DNA from: Viola odorata
Lineage: Eukaryota; Streptophyta; Magnoliopsida; Malpighiales; Violaceae
Reading direction: 5' to 3'
Assembly: GCA_963691705.1 (NCBI GenBank)
Contig: OY829540.1
Coordinates: 49,512,158 to 49,576,157 of the forward strand
DNA: 64,000 nt
Made by a program: the position numbers and the translations under genes. Below the pieces are notes generated by a model. That model did no database searches, had not been told where the DNA came from, and saw nothing but the letters and a program-made list of their open reading frames with translations. Each line of letters opens with the position of its first letter. The stretch's first letter is position 1. Shown here in pieces: positions 1 to 10,806 of this stretch.

Positions 1-1
1 A

Positions 2-559
2 GCGACAATTGGGGCCATGAGGGTCATTGGCTCGATGGAACGCACAGAGTTGGCAGACAACGACTCTAACATAGGTCGTGGGAAAGGCCAATAGAAGGGC
101 CGAATGTATGTAATGGCCCGAATTAATGGACGAGAGGTGAAGACACTTCTCGATACGGGGGCTTCCGACATTTGCATAGATGTGAATGAGGCAAGACGCT
201 TAGGCGTGAGGTTCACTCGCAGAGAAGGATGGTTCAAGACGGTGAACTCGGAGCCAGTCGAGATAGAAGACGAGGCCTACGACCAAAAGGTGCGCATCGG
301 TGATTGGGAGCGCAAGGTGACCATGGCGGTGGTGACCATGGATGATAACCCACTAGTGTTAGGAATGGAGTTCTTCGACCGTGTTAGGGCATATGCCGAT
401 CCCTCAAGAGACATTGATCATGCGGCATAAAGGCAACGAGTATTCAACACCGATATTGCGGGCAGACGGTGAGACCAAGACCATCTCTTCATTAAGGCTA
501 TGGCAGGGGCCTAAGCCAAAGGAAGCCAACCCGAAGATGGACAAGGGGATATCCATAAC
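2..559 (+). pseudogene. Gag-aspartic protease polyprotein, C-terminal part (broken)
   Basis: The frame is open from base 2, with an in-frame TAG at 92-94, then an ATG at 104. Residues after that ATG contain the retropepsin motif LLDTGAS, in which D-T-G is the catalytic triad, followed by the usual hydrophobic strands and a VLGMEF-type motif. A 2-bp loss near 413 shifts the frame, giving a premature stop at 428-430. The duplicated copy at 1189-1366 keeps those two bases and reads through, so the loss is specific to this copy. The distal part of the frame continues to 559, where the hAT-type element enters, and resumes at 2354. Protease of a Ty3-like element is well supported. The stop at 92 may be a mutation or a readthrough site; I cannot tell which. 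Confidence 0.75.
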
Positions 560-1995
560 TAGGGGTGGGAATTCGGGTATTTCGGAAATACCCGAATGAA
601 AAATTTCGGAATTCGGGATTCCGAAATCCCAAAAAAAATTCCCGAACCCGAACTCGAATTTTCACTACCCGAATTTTCCGATCCTAAATTTGAATTTCGG
701 AATATCCGAATTTCCCGAAATTCAAACCCATTCGATCAAAACCCCAATTAATCCAATCCCAAATCAAATCGCAACCAACAAATTAACTTAGGGCAACACA
801 CATCTCATCCAACAATTAATTAATGTTTCAATTACATTTATCAATTTCAATAACCAGAGATGATAATGCTCTGTAATTAGTCAATTTCAGTTAAATATTG
901 AAAACTTACATTTTTGGAATCAATTGTGATGCCAAAAGAGGCATCGAGGTGAAGTCGTGACGGCTTCTTCGCATCGTAGATCTGGAACCGGGAGGTCCGG
1001 GACAGTCGATAGAGGAGGCGATCGGAGCAGGGAAGTGATGGGTGGACGGCGAGGAGAGATTTACTGGAGATCGTGAGAGAGAGGAGACTCAGGAGAGTGA
1101 GAGTCGTGTCTGTTTACTAGAGATCGATTTTGGGGGTTAGGGTTAGGGTTACTGGAGATCGATTTGGGGGTTAGGGTCGTGAATCGTGTTAGGGCATATG
1201 TCGATCCCTCAAGAGACATATTGATCATGCGGCATAAAGGCAACGAGTATTCAACACCGATATTGCGGGCAGACGGTGAGACCAAGACCATCTCTTCATT
1301 AAGGCTATGGCAGGGGCCTAAGCCAAAGGAAGCCAACCCGAAGATGGACAAGGGGATATCCATAACTAGGGGTGGGCATTCGGGTATTTCGGAAATACCC
1401 GAATGAAAAATTTCGGAATTCGGGATTCCGAAATCCCAAAAAAATTTCCCGAACCCGAACCCGAATTTTCACTACCCGAATTTTCCGATCCCAAATTTGA
1501 ATTTCGGAATATCCGAATTTCCCGAAATTCAAACCCATTCGATCAAAACCCCAATTAATCCAATCCCAAATCAAATCGCAACCAACAAATTAACTTAGGG
1601 CAACACACATCTCATCCAACAATTAATTAATGTTTCAATTACATTTATCAATTTCAATAACCAGAGATGATAATGCTCTGTAATTAGTCAATTTCAGTTA
1701 AATATTGAAAACTTACATTTTTGGAATCAATTGTGATGCCAAAAGAGGCATCGAGGTGAAGTCGTGACGGCTTCTTCGCATCGTAGATCTGGAACCGGGA
1801 GGTCCGGGACAGTCGATAGAGGAGGCGATCGGAGCAGGGAAATGATGGGTGGACGGCGAGGAGAGATTTACTGGAGATCGTGAGAGAGAGGAGACTCAGG
1901 AGAGTGAGAGTCGTGTCTGTTTACTGGAGATCGATTTTGGGGGTTAGGGTTAGGGTTACTGGAGATCGATTTGGGGGTTAGGGTCGTGAATCGTG
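384..1995 (+). repeat. 805/807-bp tandem duplication spanning a transposon boundary
   Basis: Copy 1 is 384-1188 and copy 2 is 1189-1995. Each contains about 176 bp of retrotransposon coding sequence, the 8-bp target site tccataac, and the left 630 bp of the hAT-type element. The 4-bp string cgtg lies at both breakpoints (380-383 and 1185-1188), suggesting a microhomology-mediated event after the transposon had inserted. Copy 2 has two extra bases (at) in the coding part. Confidence 0.9.
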
Positions 1996-2345
1996 ATGGT
2001 CGGTGGCTGTGGTTAGCGCCGGCCGTGATGGGTGCCGTTGGTGGCTGTGATCTTGGCTGAAGATGGGTACTGGATAGAGAGAGAGAGAGAGAGAGAAAGC
2101 GCGTTTGTGTTGTGCGAAGAAAGGAAGGAATAATGGAAAATTGGAAACCACTTAAAGCATTAATATTTCAAGAAATTCGGGTATCCGAATTTTCCCAAAT
2201 GGATCCCGATCCGAACCCGAAATAATTTCGGGTATTACATACCCGAACCTGAATTTTTCGATACCCGAAATACCCGAACCGAATTTCGAAAATTTCGGGT
2301 CGGAAAATTCAGAATTCGGGTATTTCGGTTTTGTGCCCACCCCTA
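560..2345 (+). mobile_element. Non-autonomous hAT-type DNA transposon (with duplicated left end)
   Basis: The ends are TAGGGGTGGG and CCCACCCCTA, flanked by the perfect 8-bp direct repeat tccataac (552-559 and 2346-2353), the target-site length of hAT transposases. Subterminal sequence is rich in short inverted CCGAATTTCGG/CGGGTATTTCGG blocks, as in many plant hAT MITEs. No transposase is present. The element originally measured about 979 bp (equivalent to 1367-2345); the tandem duplication has given it two left ends and one right end. A short GA microsatellite lies at about 2075-2096. Confidence 0.88.
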
Positions 2346-2353
2346 TCCATAAC

Positions 2354-2450
2354 AGAGCAGGCCAAGGTGATGGAAGACCAAGGCATGCTAAAGGGACTCG
2401 CGGACAAAAGGTCACGGGGGCATTCTAAGGGGCAAAAATCGACGGGATAG
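2354..2450 (+). pseudogene. Tail of the gag-protease frame after the hAT insertion
   Basis: Leaving out the insertion and one copy of the target site, the protease frame continues for about 30 residues rich in K, E and Q and ends at TAG 2448-2450. This shows the hAT-type element landed close to the C terminus of the polyprotein. The sequence from 2451 to 2680 is G-rich and lacks recognisable motifs; the open frame there is probably chance. Confidence 0.6.
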
Positions 2451-2680
2451 GTGAAGCTCAAGTCCGAGGCAAGGTCAAGTGCGGGGGCACATCATCATTC
2501 GACGACTCCAAGGGTGGAGAAGTTAAAGGGGTCAGGGTCGAGGGACGCTGCGCTACACAGTGCCAAGGGGCGGCACTATCACATGGGCATGGGGCCTAAG
2601 CAAAGCGGCAAGTTATGGCAAGGGGAGCACTTACCGCGGGACATTGGGAGTGGGCTACGACGACGAGGACGTCGCCGAAA

Positions 2681-2694
2681 TAGGTGGGAGAGGA
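2681..2694 (+). promoter_or_regulatory. Polypurine tract of the TR-GAG-like element
   Basis: A purine-rich run ending in gggagagga directly abuts the LTR start TGTCAT. It would prime plus-strand synthesis and marks the LTR downstream as the 3' LTR. Confidence 0.7.
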
Positions 2695-3329
2695 TGTCAT
2701 GCCCCGAACGAAGAGGGCACGCTGAGGTGCCAGGAGGGCACGCGGGTGGCTCGGACAGACGGGTCAAGACACAAGCACATGGGGCCAAGAGGAGAATTTG
2801 GGTGCCGAAAAAGGCTATCCGGGATCATTCATGGATGGACTCATGGGATGGTCGGCCAAGGCATGAACAATGGTGCTCAAGAGTTCTCCAACGTGCCGGA
2901 AGGTTCCGGAAGGATAAAGAGAAATGGTGTAGAACCTTCCGGAAAGGTTCTAGAGGTAGCCTAGAAGGTGGATGTTCTAGAAAGGTTCTAGAACCTTTAA
3001 TCTCCACCGCTGGATTGAATGCATCTTAGTCGTCCATTGGGGACATGGACATGTATATATAGGAGTAGGAACTCATTTGTACATTCAGCCAAGAATTATC
3101 AAGTCTTGTAGGGTCAAGCTCCTGTAATCTCTTATGTGCAATTGTTAATACAAAGCATTCTTCTCCAAGCTTTCTTGTATGCCTCCTTTCAAAGTTCTTA
3201 AGGCTTACTTGTGCTAACATTCTTTCAAGCTTTGTGCTTTGGTGGTTTAGGCTGACTTAGCAAGCCAAGGGTGAGCTAGCTAGGTACCGCACGGGTCAAA
3301 TCGCTGCGCAAAATACTCATCCCGTGACA
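2695..3329 (+). repeat. 3' LTR of the TR-GAG-like element
   Basis: The LTR starts TGTCAT and ends GTGACA, a TGTCA/TGACA inverted pair typical of LTR ends. It carries a heat-shock element cluster (2899-2998), an inverted CCAAT box (CCATTGG, 3034-3040) and a TATA box (TATATATA, 3054-3061), an ordinary U3 promoter order. No second LTR is in the window. Confidence 0.8.
2899..2998 (+). promoter_or_regulatory. Cluster of heat-shock elements in the LTR promoter
   Basis: Two perfect three-unit GAAnnTTCnnGAA sites lie at 2899-2911 and 2932-2944. A further paired TTCnnGAA array lies at 2975-2993, with partial units beside each. All sit 55-155 bp upstream of the TATA box at 3054. Heat-shock factors bind at least three alternating nGAAn units, so this arrangement predicts heat-inducible LTR transcription, as known for the Arabidopsis copia element ONSEN. 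Function is inferred. Confidence 0.75.
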
Positions 3330-4685
3330 AAGAGCACAATGCTATGGTGAGAAAACATGCAGTTGGATTGAGAGTAGCCACGACCACCTAACCATAGAAG
3401 AAACATTTGGATCAGAAGATAGTTGTACAGCTACCACAACTTAGTTGATAGGGTTTGTCCATGTTCAGATAAAACAATTTTCCTCATGATTTTTTTGTAG
3501 AGAATCATTTGCACAGGATGTTTTCTGGAACTGCTTTCTGAAGCTTACTGTTCAGGAAAATGGAAGATAATTTAGCGCGATTATTCGTGGATTTCTCCAC
3601 ATCATGAATAAAGAAAAGGCCGAAGTGAGGATACTAACATATAATATTTGAATGAGATTAGTTTTTTTTGCATGAAAGTAGCTGAGAGGACACTTGACGA
3701 GATCGAAAAAAGACTCATTGACGTCTTAAATTTGTTATGCTATGGGTTATTTTGTCTGCGCAGAAGAATGCATGCACTTCAATATGCATTTTTGTCTGTT
3801 GGACCCCGAGCGACTAACGGAGTAAACGTTCGGGATTAAATTGAACAAAAGTCGCCGTTAGGAACCAACTAAAATGAAAATAATAACGTTAGGGATCCCG
3901 TGGTGCCAAAAGCCTTTTCTTCTATTTCCTCAATTTTAGCACTTGTTTTTATCAAACGCTTTTGTTTGCTTTCTGAGTTTGATTTGCCGCATTTGTTGCA
4001 ATTTCACTCCTCATTACCTAAGATTACCTTATTGTTGCATATTAGACATGTTTTGTACCTTCGGTTTTCCGCATTTGTAACTTGCAATAAGCCAGCAACG
4101 AAGGTGCTATTTTTTCTATATCATGAATATGAATATACTTTTTTTTGTTGTTTATATATTTGAATATGATCTTACCTCGCAATGTCCATCGACTATATCT
4201 TTTAATGTGACTTGTTTTACCTCGCAAAATATTTTTGTTCTGCAATCTAATTTTTTTAAAACAAATAAGCACATAATATATTATATGTTAATGCATTTTA
4301 AAAAAAAATCTTACTTGTTTTGCAATTTCTTTTGATCAACACTATCAACATTAATTTGTGTTCAATTGTAAATCTCCTGTATAAATTAACTACCAGAAAC
4401 TTGTATTATGATTTGATGCTAGGCAACTATTTGCAATATGTCTTTTAGTTTACGTTGACATAACTAATAACACTAGGCTTCATTCATCAGTCATGACTTT
4501 TGAGTGCAGTGATTTTTTGATATGATAACGGAGCCTTCATGACCAAACGGTCAAAAGTTCGAATCCTATCACCCTCCATATTTAATTAAAAATTAAATAA
4601 GCACAAAGTATGGTGGGCAAATGTTACGTGTTCCTTTATCTATAATGTAATCTTCACGGTTTGTCAACCATTTGGATAATGAATA

Positions 4686-4721
<36 letters not shown>

Positions 4722-4737
4722 CAGAATAAGCATTTAA
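3330..4737. other. Intergenic sequence without recognisable gene
   Basis: AT-rich sequence with no coding similarity that I can recognise. Open frames here are short and of low complexity. A TA-dinucleotide microsatellite occupies about 4689-4719, just before the copia element. It is probably old, decayed transposon sequence. Confidence 0.5.
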
Positions 4738-5336
4738 TGTTGGGATTTGGACAATGGGACCAATGCGTTAGTACCATTCGTACACGTTGGAACATATGGA
4801 CGCATATGTTATGTGTGTACCGTCATATAATATATTGTTAACATAAGGTTAATTGGACCAAATTGATGATCTATTAAAGTTAAGTGGTCCAATCGTCTAA
4901 TTAAAACAGTGTGTGTAGGGGGAGGGGGGTAAATCTGGTGATTGTGCAGATTCCGGATTAATTCCGAATTATTGATGGACCGATTCGGAATTAATAAAAA
5001 TATTAAGGACGGAATTGATCCCTGGTGGAATTGCTAAAAGGAATTAAATATTTCTCTGTAAATTTTAATTAAAGGATAAGTTGCCTTTTCAGTTTTTAAG
5101 AGAAGTTGAAAAACTGACGTTAAACCAACTATAAAACTAAGAGGCAACTTACATTAAAAATACAGATCTCCCTTGGTTCTCCATCCAACCCCACATAGCA
5201 ATCATCCACCAGAAGATCAAGATTCCGTGATTTCTTCAATTTCATGGCATCATCAGGTACGCTTCCGCATTCAGTTATTTAATTCATGCAATAATCTGAA
5301 TTGCTTACGGTCCTGGATTGTTTCGGTGATCTTTCA
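4738..5336 (+). repeat. 5' LTR of the copia element
   Basis: 599 bp, starting TGTTGGG and ending CTTTCA. It is the longer of the two LTRs; the middle section (about 4768-5020) is missing from the 3' copy. It is followed after two bases by the primer-site-like sequence. Confidence 0.8.
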
Positions 5337-5338
5337 AT

Positions 5339-5350
5339 TGGTAACGGAGC
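5339..5350 (+). promoter_or_regulatory. Primer binding site of the copia element (tRNA-Met type, mutated)
   Basis: TGGTAACGGAGC matches the usual plant copia primer site TGGTATCAGAGC at 9 of 12 positions and sits 2 bp after the LTR end. Confidence 0.65.
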
Positions 5351-6480
5351 AAGTCAACTTCGATTTTGCATGAACTATTGCCATGATTTTACTTTGGATA
5401 TTAAATATCAATCTCATGAAATTGATTCCCATTATTGATTGTCACTTAGCGGGATTGCAATTGATTGCAATTAATTGGATTAACAATTGCAGTAAGCAAA
5501 TTGATGGAAATAGTCCGCGGGAAATTGCAATCACAATTGGGTTTTAATGAAAATTTTGGGAATTTAATTTTTAGGGTTTCTGATTTATCAATCCCATGTG
5601 ATTAATTGATTGATTAATTGCTTAATTGATTGATTATTGTCCAAATAAACTCTAGCCGTGGGTTCTTTTGTTGTGGGTTTTTGTGTTTTTTTTGATACCC
5701 ATGATTGCTGCAATTAAATGCCATGGATATTTAATCCATGTATTGGACCAAACCATGGAATTGCAATTGAATTGCAATTAACTGAGAAATGATCCCGTTA
5801 ATTATGGGCATTGATTTTTCAATCCCGTTTGCAGTAATCAATTATGTCGCAATTTGGGAATTAATTAATTGCATACTTTAATTAATTTTGCAATTCTAAG
5901 TACTGGTACAGTTTATTAGACTTAAAGTTTGACTTAATTAATTTTTGAACATGAACATCATAAAGTTTAAGATGTTTGCTAGAGTTTAAAAATAATTTAT
6001 TCATGAATAAAAGTAGAATAACACTAAGGAAGTTTTTAAGCTTAGCTTGTTTGTCTAACTCGATTAATAAAAGTAGTAAAGTCACAAAAGTGACCTCTGC
6101 TGCGGATATTACCGAGTTAGACATTTCAAGTGTGGTGTTAATAATTTCATGCGGATAGTTGTCGGCCCAAAGGAAGATGACTATTTGGCAGAAATTATAA
6201 ATACGATAGTGATGAATTTCAAGACCTATAGCTATTAAGAGATTTATGCGATTGTTTGATCGACCTAAAGGAAGATTAAATAATTGGCAAAATCAAGCTA
6301 TACGATTCACACTATGACAGATTAATTAGCTGTGAGTTGTGCTTTTAGTCCAAAGACTAAACACAATGTCATATAATTGATCTTTTGATTAAGTCAAATG
6401 TGTTATTCATTAAGTTTATTACTTTCATATTTTCACTAAAGTGAGCTGATTATATGTTGTGTTCTGTTGGGCCACCAGCT
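5351..6480 (+). other. Copia leader remnant, noncoding
   Basis: AT-rich sequence with many ATTGCAATT and ATTGATTG strings and no coding similarity. It should lead into gag, but runs straight into the truncated LTR of element B, so gag and early pol were probably deleted. Confidence 0.5.
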
Positions 6481-7682
6481 GGGCCCAAGCCTTTCTAAGG
6501 GCCAAGCCCTTTCTTTTCTTGTATTTGGGCTTATTAAAATGAGGCCAAGCCTCCTCTTCTTCCTTCCTTTCCCGTTTGGGCTTGGCACAAGCCAAGCCCA
6601 TAATTAATTAAAATGAGGGACAAGCCCAAGCCTTCTTTCTCTCCTTTTCCTTTACGTCGTCGTCTTCATTTCTTCACCCACCAAACAGAACAGTGGCCAT
6701 GACGCAGCAGAGCACGGCAACGTCGACAGTAGCGGGCGGCAACAGGCAACAGCAGCGGCGAGGCAGTGGCGGGGCACGGCAGCAGCGGCAACGGCGAGGC
6801 GAGGCAACGTGGCGACAGATGTGGTGACGCAGCGGCGAATGGCAACGGCGAACAACAGCAACGGCCCGGCAGTGATGATGAATTCAGCCGTGAGGTGGTG
6901 GTAATAGCTACGTGATGATGGCGACGTAGCAGCGGGCCACGGCAGTAGCAGGCCACGGCAGCCCATCTCTTTCTTTTTCCGAGAGAGAACCAGAACCAAC
7001 CACCCCCCCGAATCACATGTATGAGCTTGGTATTTATAGGAGGTTTGAGTCCGTTGAGGGAGAGGATCACGTTGGCATTGATGACGAGGACAATGAGCAG
7101 TGGCGTGGCTCGAGGAAGAATCTGAGGCTCGAGGAGGAGAACAGTAAGGCGGTTGGTAGAAATGGATTAATGTGCATTAATGCATATTAATACCATACAA
7201 ACATAATATTTTTAGTTCGAGCTTATAATACAAAAAATTTTGCTAAAACATTGAATAGAAAATGCTAAGACGTAGAATAAAATAAACTAAGACAATTAGC
7301 ATACAGTGAGTAACGTAAAGTTTGCCGAATAGTTCGATAAAAATTCGCATGTAAGTAATAAAAGTTCGAGCGTAAGAAAATGCTAAAAATATAAATTGGG
7401 TGAAATGCAATAAAACGGTGCGAGTTAAAATAATAATAAAAGCTAAGTAGCTAATGAGTGAAATTTTACGACCCTCGATTTCGAGAATTTGACTCGGAAC
7501 CGATACGGGTTCGAACGGAAAAAGTGATAAAAATGCGAAAAAAGTATGAAATAAAATTTAAACGACATTAAGTGTAAAAATAAACATCAGATTGATGAAA
7601 ATAAATGGAAGTGCGATTTTTGAAAATTGATGATAGAAATGCGAAAAATGAAAAATTTAAAATCCAAAATCGGGTAGCAACA
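6481..7682 (-). repeat. Truncated 3' LTR of element B
   Basis: Homologous to 15539-16722 along its whole length, with scattered substitutions and a few indels. The remaining roughly 1.3 kb of the LTR is missing. On the minus strand it carries TATAAATA at 7038-7031 and a 7-G run at 7009-7003, 29 nt downstream. The alanine- and proline-rich open frames here occur in both LTRs but show no protein family and are not called as genes. Confidence 0.85.
7003..7038 (-). promoter_or_regulatory. Element B core promoter: TATA box and G-run start site
   Basis: On the minus strand TATAAATA (7038-7031) is followed 29 nt downstream by seven G (7009-7003). The same arrangement is at 16079-16072 and 16050-16044 in the other LTR. 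The spacing places the G-run at the expected transcription start, the U3/R border. Confidence 0.65.
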
Positions 7683-7696
7683 GTTGCCCCCTCTTT
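7683..7696 (-). promoter_or_regulatory. Polypurine tract of element B
   Basis: On the minus strand AAAGAGGGGGCAAC directly precedes the LTR start TGTTGCTACC. The same 14 bases precede the 3' LTRs of elements C (37833-37846) and D (45938-45951). Confidence 0.85.
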
Positions 7697-7748
7697 ACTG
7701 TCTTATCAAAAATCCGATGTAATCGAAGGTTTTGATGAGCAGTAAAGA
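7692..7748 (-). other. Conserved hairpin at the polypurine tract, element B
   Basis: On the minus strand TCTTTACTG (7748-7740) pairs with CAGTAAAGA (7700-7692), with an inner ATCAAAA/TTTTGAT pair. The 3' arm runs into the polypurine tract. Equivalent hairpins occur in C and D. Confidence 0.75.
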
Positions 7749-7794
7749 TGGTTGCTCCCGAACCGATAATGGTTTGAAAAATGCAAAATGTAAA

Positions 7795-9350
7795 CGCAGT
7801 CTCCCCTGATAATGGGATGAAAAGTAGATGTAGAAACGTAAATGACTTGTCCCTGATGGGATGAAATGCAAATTGCAGTAAATGACAACTTTTCTGATAA
7901 TGAGGAAAAAAAGTAAATGGTGACTTCCCGGATAGTGGGGTGAAATGCAAATTGCAGGAATGTAAATGATGACTTCCCTGATAATGGGGTAAAATGTAAA
8001 TGCAGAAATGTAAATGATGACTTCCCTGATAATGGGGTAAAAAGTAAATGCAGAAGCGTAAATGACGACTTCCCTGATAATGAGGTAAAAAATAAATGCA
8101 GAAATGTAAACTTCAGCTATGTCGAGGGTCGCACTCGTAGGCCGTAGCTGATTGATGCAGAAAAGGAAGTCAGGTAGGGCAAGGGTAGCACTCGCAGTCC
8201 ATACCTTGGCGCAGAAAAGTAAAGTGCGAAAAATGTAAACTCAGCGTCGTTGAGGGTCGCACTCGTAGGCCGTCGCTGATCGATGTAGAAAAGTAGTCAG
8301 CTACGTCGAGGGTCGCACTTGTAGGCTGTAGCTGATTGATGCAGAAAAGAAAGTCAGGCAGGGAGAGGGTAGCACTCGCAGTCCATACCTTCTCTGATAA
8401 TGAGGAGGGATATCTTCTCTGATAATGAGGAAAGATGTTATCTTCTCGGATAATGAGGATGGTGGCCTTCTCTGATAGTGAGGATGCATGTGATCTTCTC
8501 TGATAGCGAGGAGGTCTTCTCTGATAGTGAGGGAGGATGGTCTTCTCTCGAATAATGAGGAAGATGTCACTCTGGGAGGAGATAAAAATGTAGGAAAGTA
8601 AAGTCGCTCTGGGAGGAGGAGATTAAATGCAATAAAGTAAAGTCGCTCTGGGAGGAGGAGATTAAATGCAATAAAGTAAAGTGCAGAAAAGTAAATTTGC
8701 AGGAATATAAATGCTGACTTCCCTGATAGTGGGCTTCTCTGATAGCGAGGAATTCTTTGATAGCGAGCTTCTCTGATAGTGAGGTTCTCTGATAGTGAGG
8801 CCTTCTCAGATAGTGAGGTTCTCTGATAGCGAGCTTCTCTGATAGTGAGCTTCTCTGATAGTGAGGTCTTCTCGGATAGTGAGCTTCTCTAATAGTGAGC
8901 TTCTCTGATAGTGAGGTCTTCTCGGATAGTGAGGATGGATCTCTCTGATAATGAGGTCTTCTCGGATAGTGAGGTTCTCTGATAGTGAGGATGGATCTCT
9001 CTGATAATGAGGACAGATCAGATCTTCTCTCGGATAATGAGGAAGATGTTCTTCTTGGATAACGAGGAAGATGTCACTCTGATATTGAGGACGGATGATG
9101 ATCTTGGATAAGATGGGATGTCTCTCTGATAGTGAGAATGGATGATGATCTCGGATAATGAGTCTTCTCTGATAATAAGGAAGATGTCACTCTGATAGTG
9201 AGGACGGATGGTCTTCTCTCGGATAATGAGGAAAGGTGCGATCTTCTCGGATAATGAGGATGATGTCGCTCTGATAGTGAGGACGGATGATGATCTTCTC
9301 TCGGATAATGAGGAAGATGCGATCTTCTCGGATAATGAGGATGACATTTA
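7795..9350 (-). repeat. Tandem arrays in the 3' noncoding region of element B
   Basis: From 7795 to about 8110 a unit of roughly 50 bp containing ttccctgataatggggt repeats. From 8385 to 9350 a short unit of about 16-30 bp with the core cttctctgatagtgag repeats some 40 times with variants. Between these lie blocks sharing gtcgagggtcgcactcgtag. The open frames through this array, rich in S, L, E, I, R and P, are repeat artefacts. Such arrays upstream of the 3' LTR are known in plant Tat/Ogre elements and can seed satellites. Confidence 0.85.
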
Positions 9351-9399
9351 AAAAGACACATGCTAACGTCATTCTGGGAGAAGATGAAATGCTGGAAAA

Positions 9400-9830
9400 T
9401 AAAGTCGATGTTAACTTCACTTGGGCATTGTTGCCCCCTGAGATATTGATGCGAAAATTGCAATGGAAACTCCACTCGGACGCTGCTGCCCGTTTGGAGG
9501 CTGGTGCTGAAAATTGAAATAAAAACTCTACTCGGACGCTGCTGCCCACTGGGAGATTGATGCGAGATCCTTTCGGACGTTGCTGCCCGTCGGATGTCGA
9601 CTTATTGGAATTTTAAAAGGTGGGGTTTTGAATCGCCACACGAAATTTGGAAGGTGGGGTTTTGAACCGCCACACGAAATGTTGAAAGGTGGAGTAGTAA
9701 TGTACCTCTATTTGGATGCTCGGATGGTGGGGGGGCATGATCCACCGCACGAAGTTGATTGGGGAGTGGTAACGTACTCCATTTGGGTGTTTATTGGATG
9801 GGTTTGTTGGCGAAGATTGATCACAGTGTG
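9400..9830 (-). repeat. Short repeats with cggacgctgctgccc and gaaccgccacacgaa cores
   Basis: Copies of a unit of about 55 bp with the core cggacgctgctgcccg occur at 9400-9600. At 9610-9700 two units read on the minus strand as gtgtggcggttc plus a ccacctt block, the same motif that makes the large array of element C at 32890-34710. Confidence 0.7.
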
Positions 9831-9949
9831 AGATTCCACTGACGCGTATCTGTATCCTGCAAATAGGGAGGAAACAAACACGAAGCAGCAATGGGTGGAA
9901 AAAGAGAAAGCAATTGATAAATGGAAACAAAGAAATCAAATCATGTATG

Positions 9950-10335
9950 TTGTATATGAAAGTATTCCCACACTACCCTAAGGTTTGCCCCCCAGTATTT
10001 TATAAAAACAACTTCCCTATCAAGAGAAGGTTCAACAAGTTTATGCATTTCTGGAGAACATGTCATCCAGTTTCCATCATAGAAGCATGCTTGACACAAG
10101 CCTAGAAAAGCATCTGTATCTTGCCCAGGAGATAACGACCTCAAGGACAAGACTTTCCCACAACATGTAGGCGTAAGCAATCCTTACCGGATATTGGTGT
10201 TCGCACTCCCGCTCAGAAACAAGGCTAGGTGTTTCCACTCATAAAAATGCAACAAACATAGCACAAAGTCAGATTTGCAATGTCAATCCGAGTGAATAAA
10301 CTTCATACGAAGATGCACATGCATGGGCATTCTAA
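9950..10335 (-). other. Conserved noncoding module M2, element B
   Basis: The minus strand closely matches C 35885-36265 and D 44680-45030, including catgcatgtgcat, gaggattgcttac and gggaaagtcttg. No frame is conserved, so selection or descent acts on RNA or DNA rather than protein. Confidence 0.75.
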
Positions 10336-10723
10336 TAATCGAGAGGACTTTGCTGGGGGGAAGAAGTGGATATTTTTCTCAATGAACAAGGCTTGTTGTT
10401 GATCGGCCGCGGTGAGAGCAAAGTGCACAAGTTCCTCAGTCATCATTGGGGATGCTGCTTCCCGCGATTACTTTGAGGATGTAGCGCCTAGATTCTTGAA
10501 TCTTTAATGAAGATGCTTTTCTTCTTGAGTTTTTCGAGGACAAGGCGCTCTAGTTCTTTGTCTTTATTGGGGATGCCCCTTCTTGATTGCTTTGAGGGCA
10601 TTGTGCCCGAGTTTTTTGAATCTTCACGGGGGTGACCTTTCGATGGAGTTTTTAAGAGTTGACCCTGGGGCTCCTTTTGCACTTGCTTCTGCTTTTGTTT
10701 TGTTGTGTTCTTTGAGCTCTTTT

Positions 10724-10806
10724 GGTTTTTTCTTTTTCTTTTTCTTTTTCATTTTTTTTCTTCTTTTTTTTTTCTTCTTTTTTTTTCATTTTTTTTCTTT
10801 TTTCTT
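10724..10806 (-). other. Purine tract between M1 and M2, element B
   Basis: T-rich on the plus strand, hence a long A/G tract on the element's own strand, between M1 and M2. Elements C and D have purine tracts in the same place. Open frames through it are low complexity. Confidence 0.6.

Larger units (their letters stand above)
1..3329 (+). mobile_element. Ty3-like gag/protease-only LTR retrotransposon, 3' part
   Basis: The window opens inside an LTR element. Visible in order are the end of a gag/protease reading frame, a noncoding stretch, a purine tract at 2681-2694 and a 635-bp LTR at 2695-3329. No reverse transcriptase, RNase H or integrase lies between the protease frame and the LTR, where an autonomous Ty3 element would carry them. 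This matches the non-autonomous TR-GAG type, which supplies a Gag-related protein and borrows pol. The 5' LTR lies outside the window, so the target duplication cannot be checked. A hAT-type element at 560-2345 interrupts the coding part. Confidence 0.75.

Noticed and set aside
1130..1152. Telomere-like ggttaggg repeats
   Set aside because: Only two or three units inside a hAT element, repeated at about 1938-1960 by the duplication; not a telomeric tract.
2451..3029. 192-residue frame between the gag tail and the 3' LTR
   Set aside because: Begins at a non-ATG codon, overlaps the polypurine tract and LTR, has another open frame on top; no motif.
4500..4575. tRNA-derived SINE suggested by a B-box-like gttcgaatcc
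   Set aside because: No convincing A box at the right distance, no tail and no target duplication seen.
6652..7070. Ala/Arg/Ser-rich minus-strand frames repeated at 15699-16111
   Set aside because: LTR sequence of element B; the overlapping frames differ between copies and show no motif.
7795..9350. Possible CRISPR-like array
   Set aside because: Units are contiguous and variable in length, without unique spacers; a eukaryotic retrotransposon array.
8301..9549. Minus-strand frames with repeated SLSE, HYQR and IIRED strings
   Set aside because: Products of the gatagtgag array in element B.
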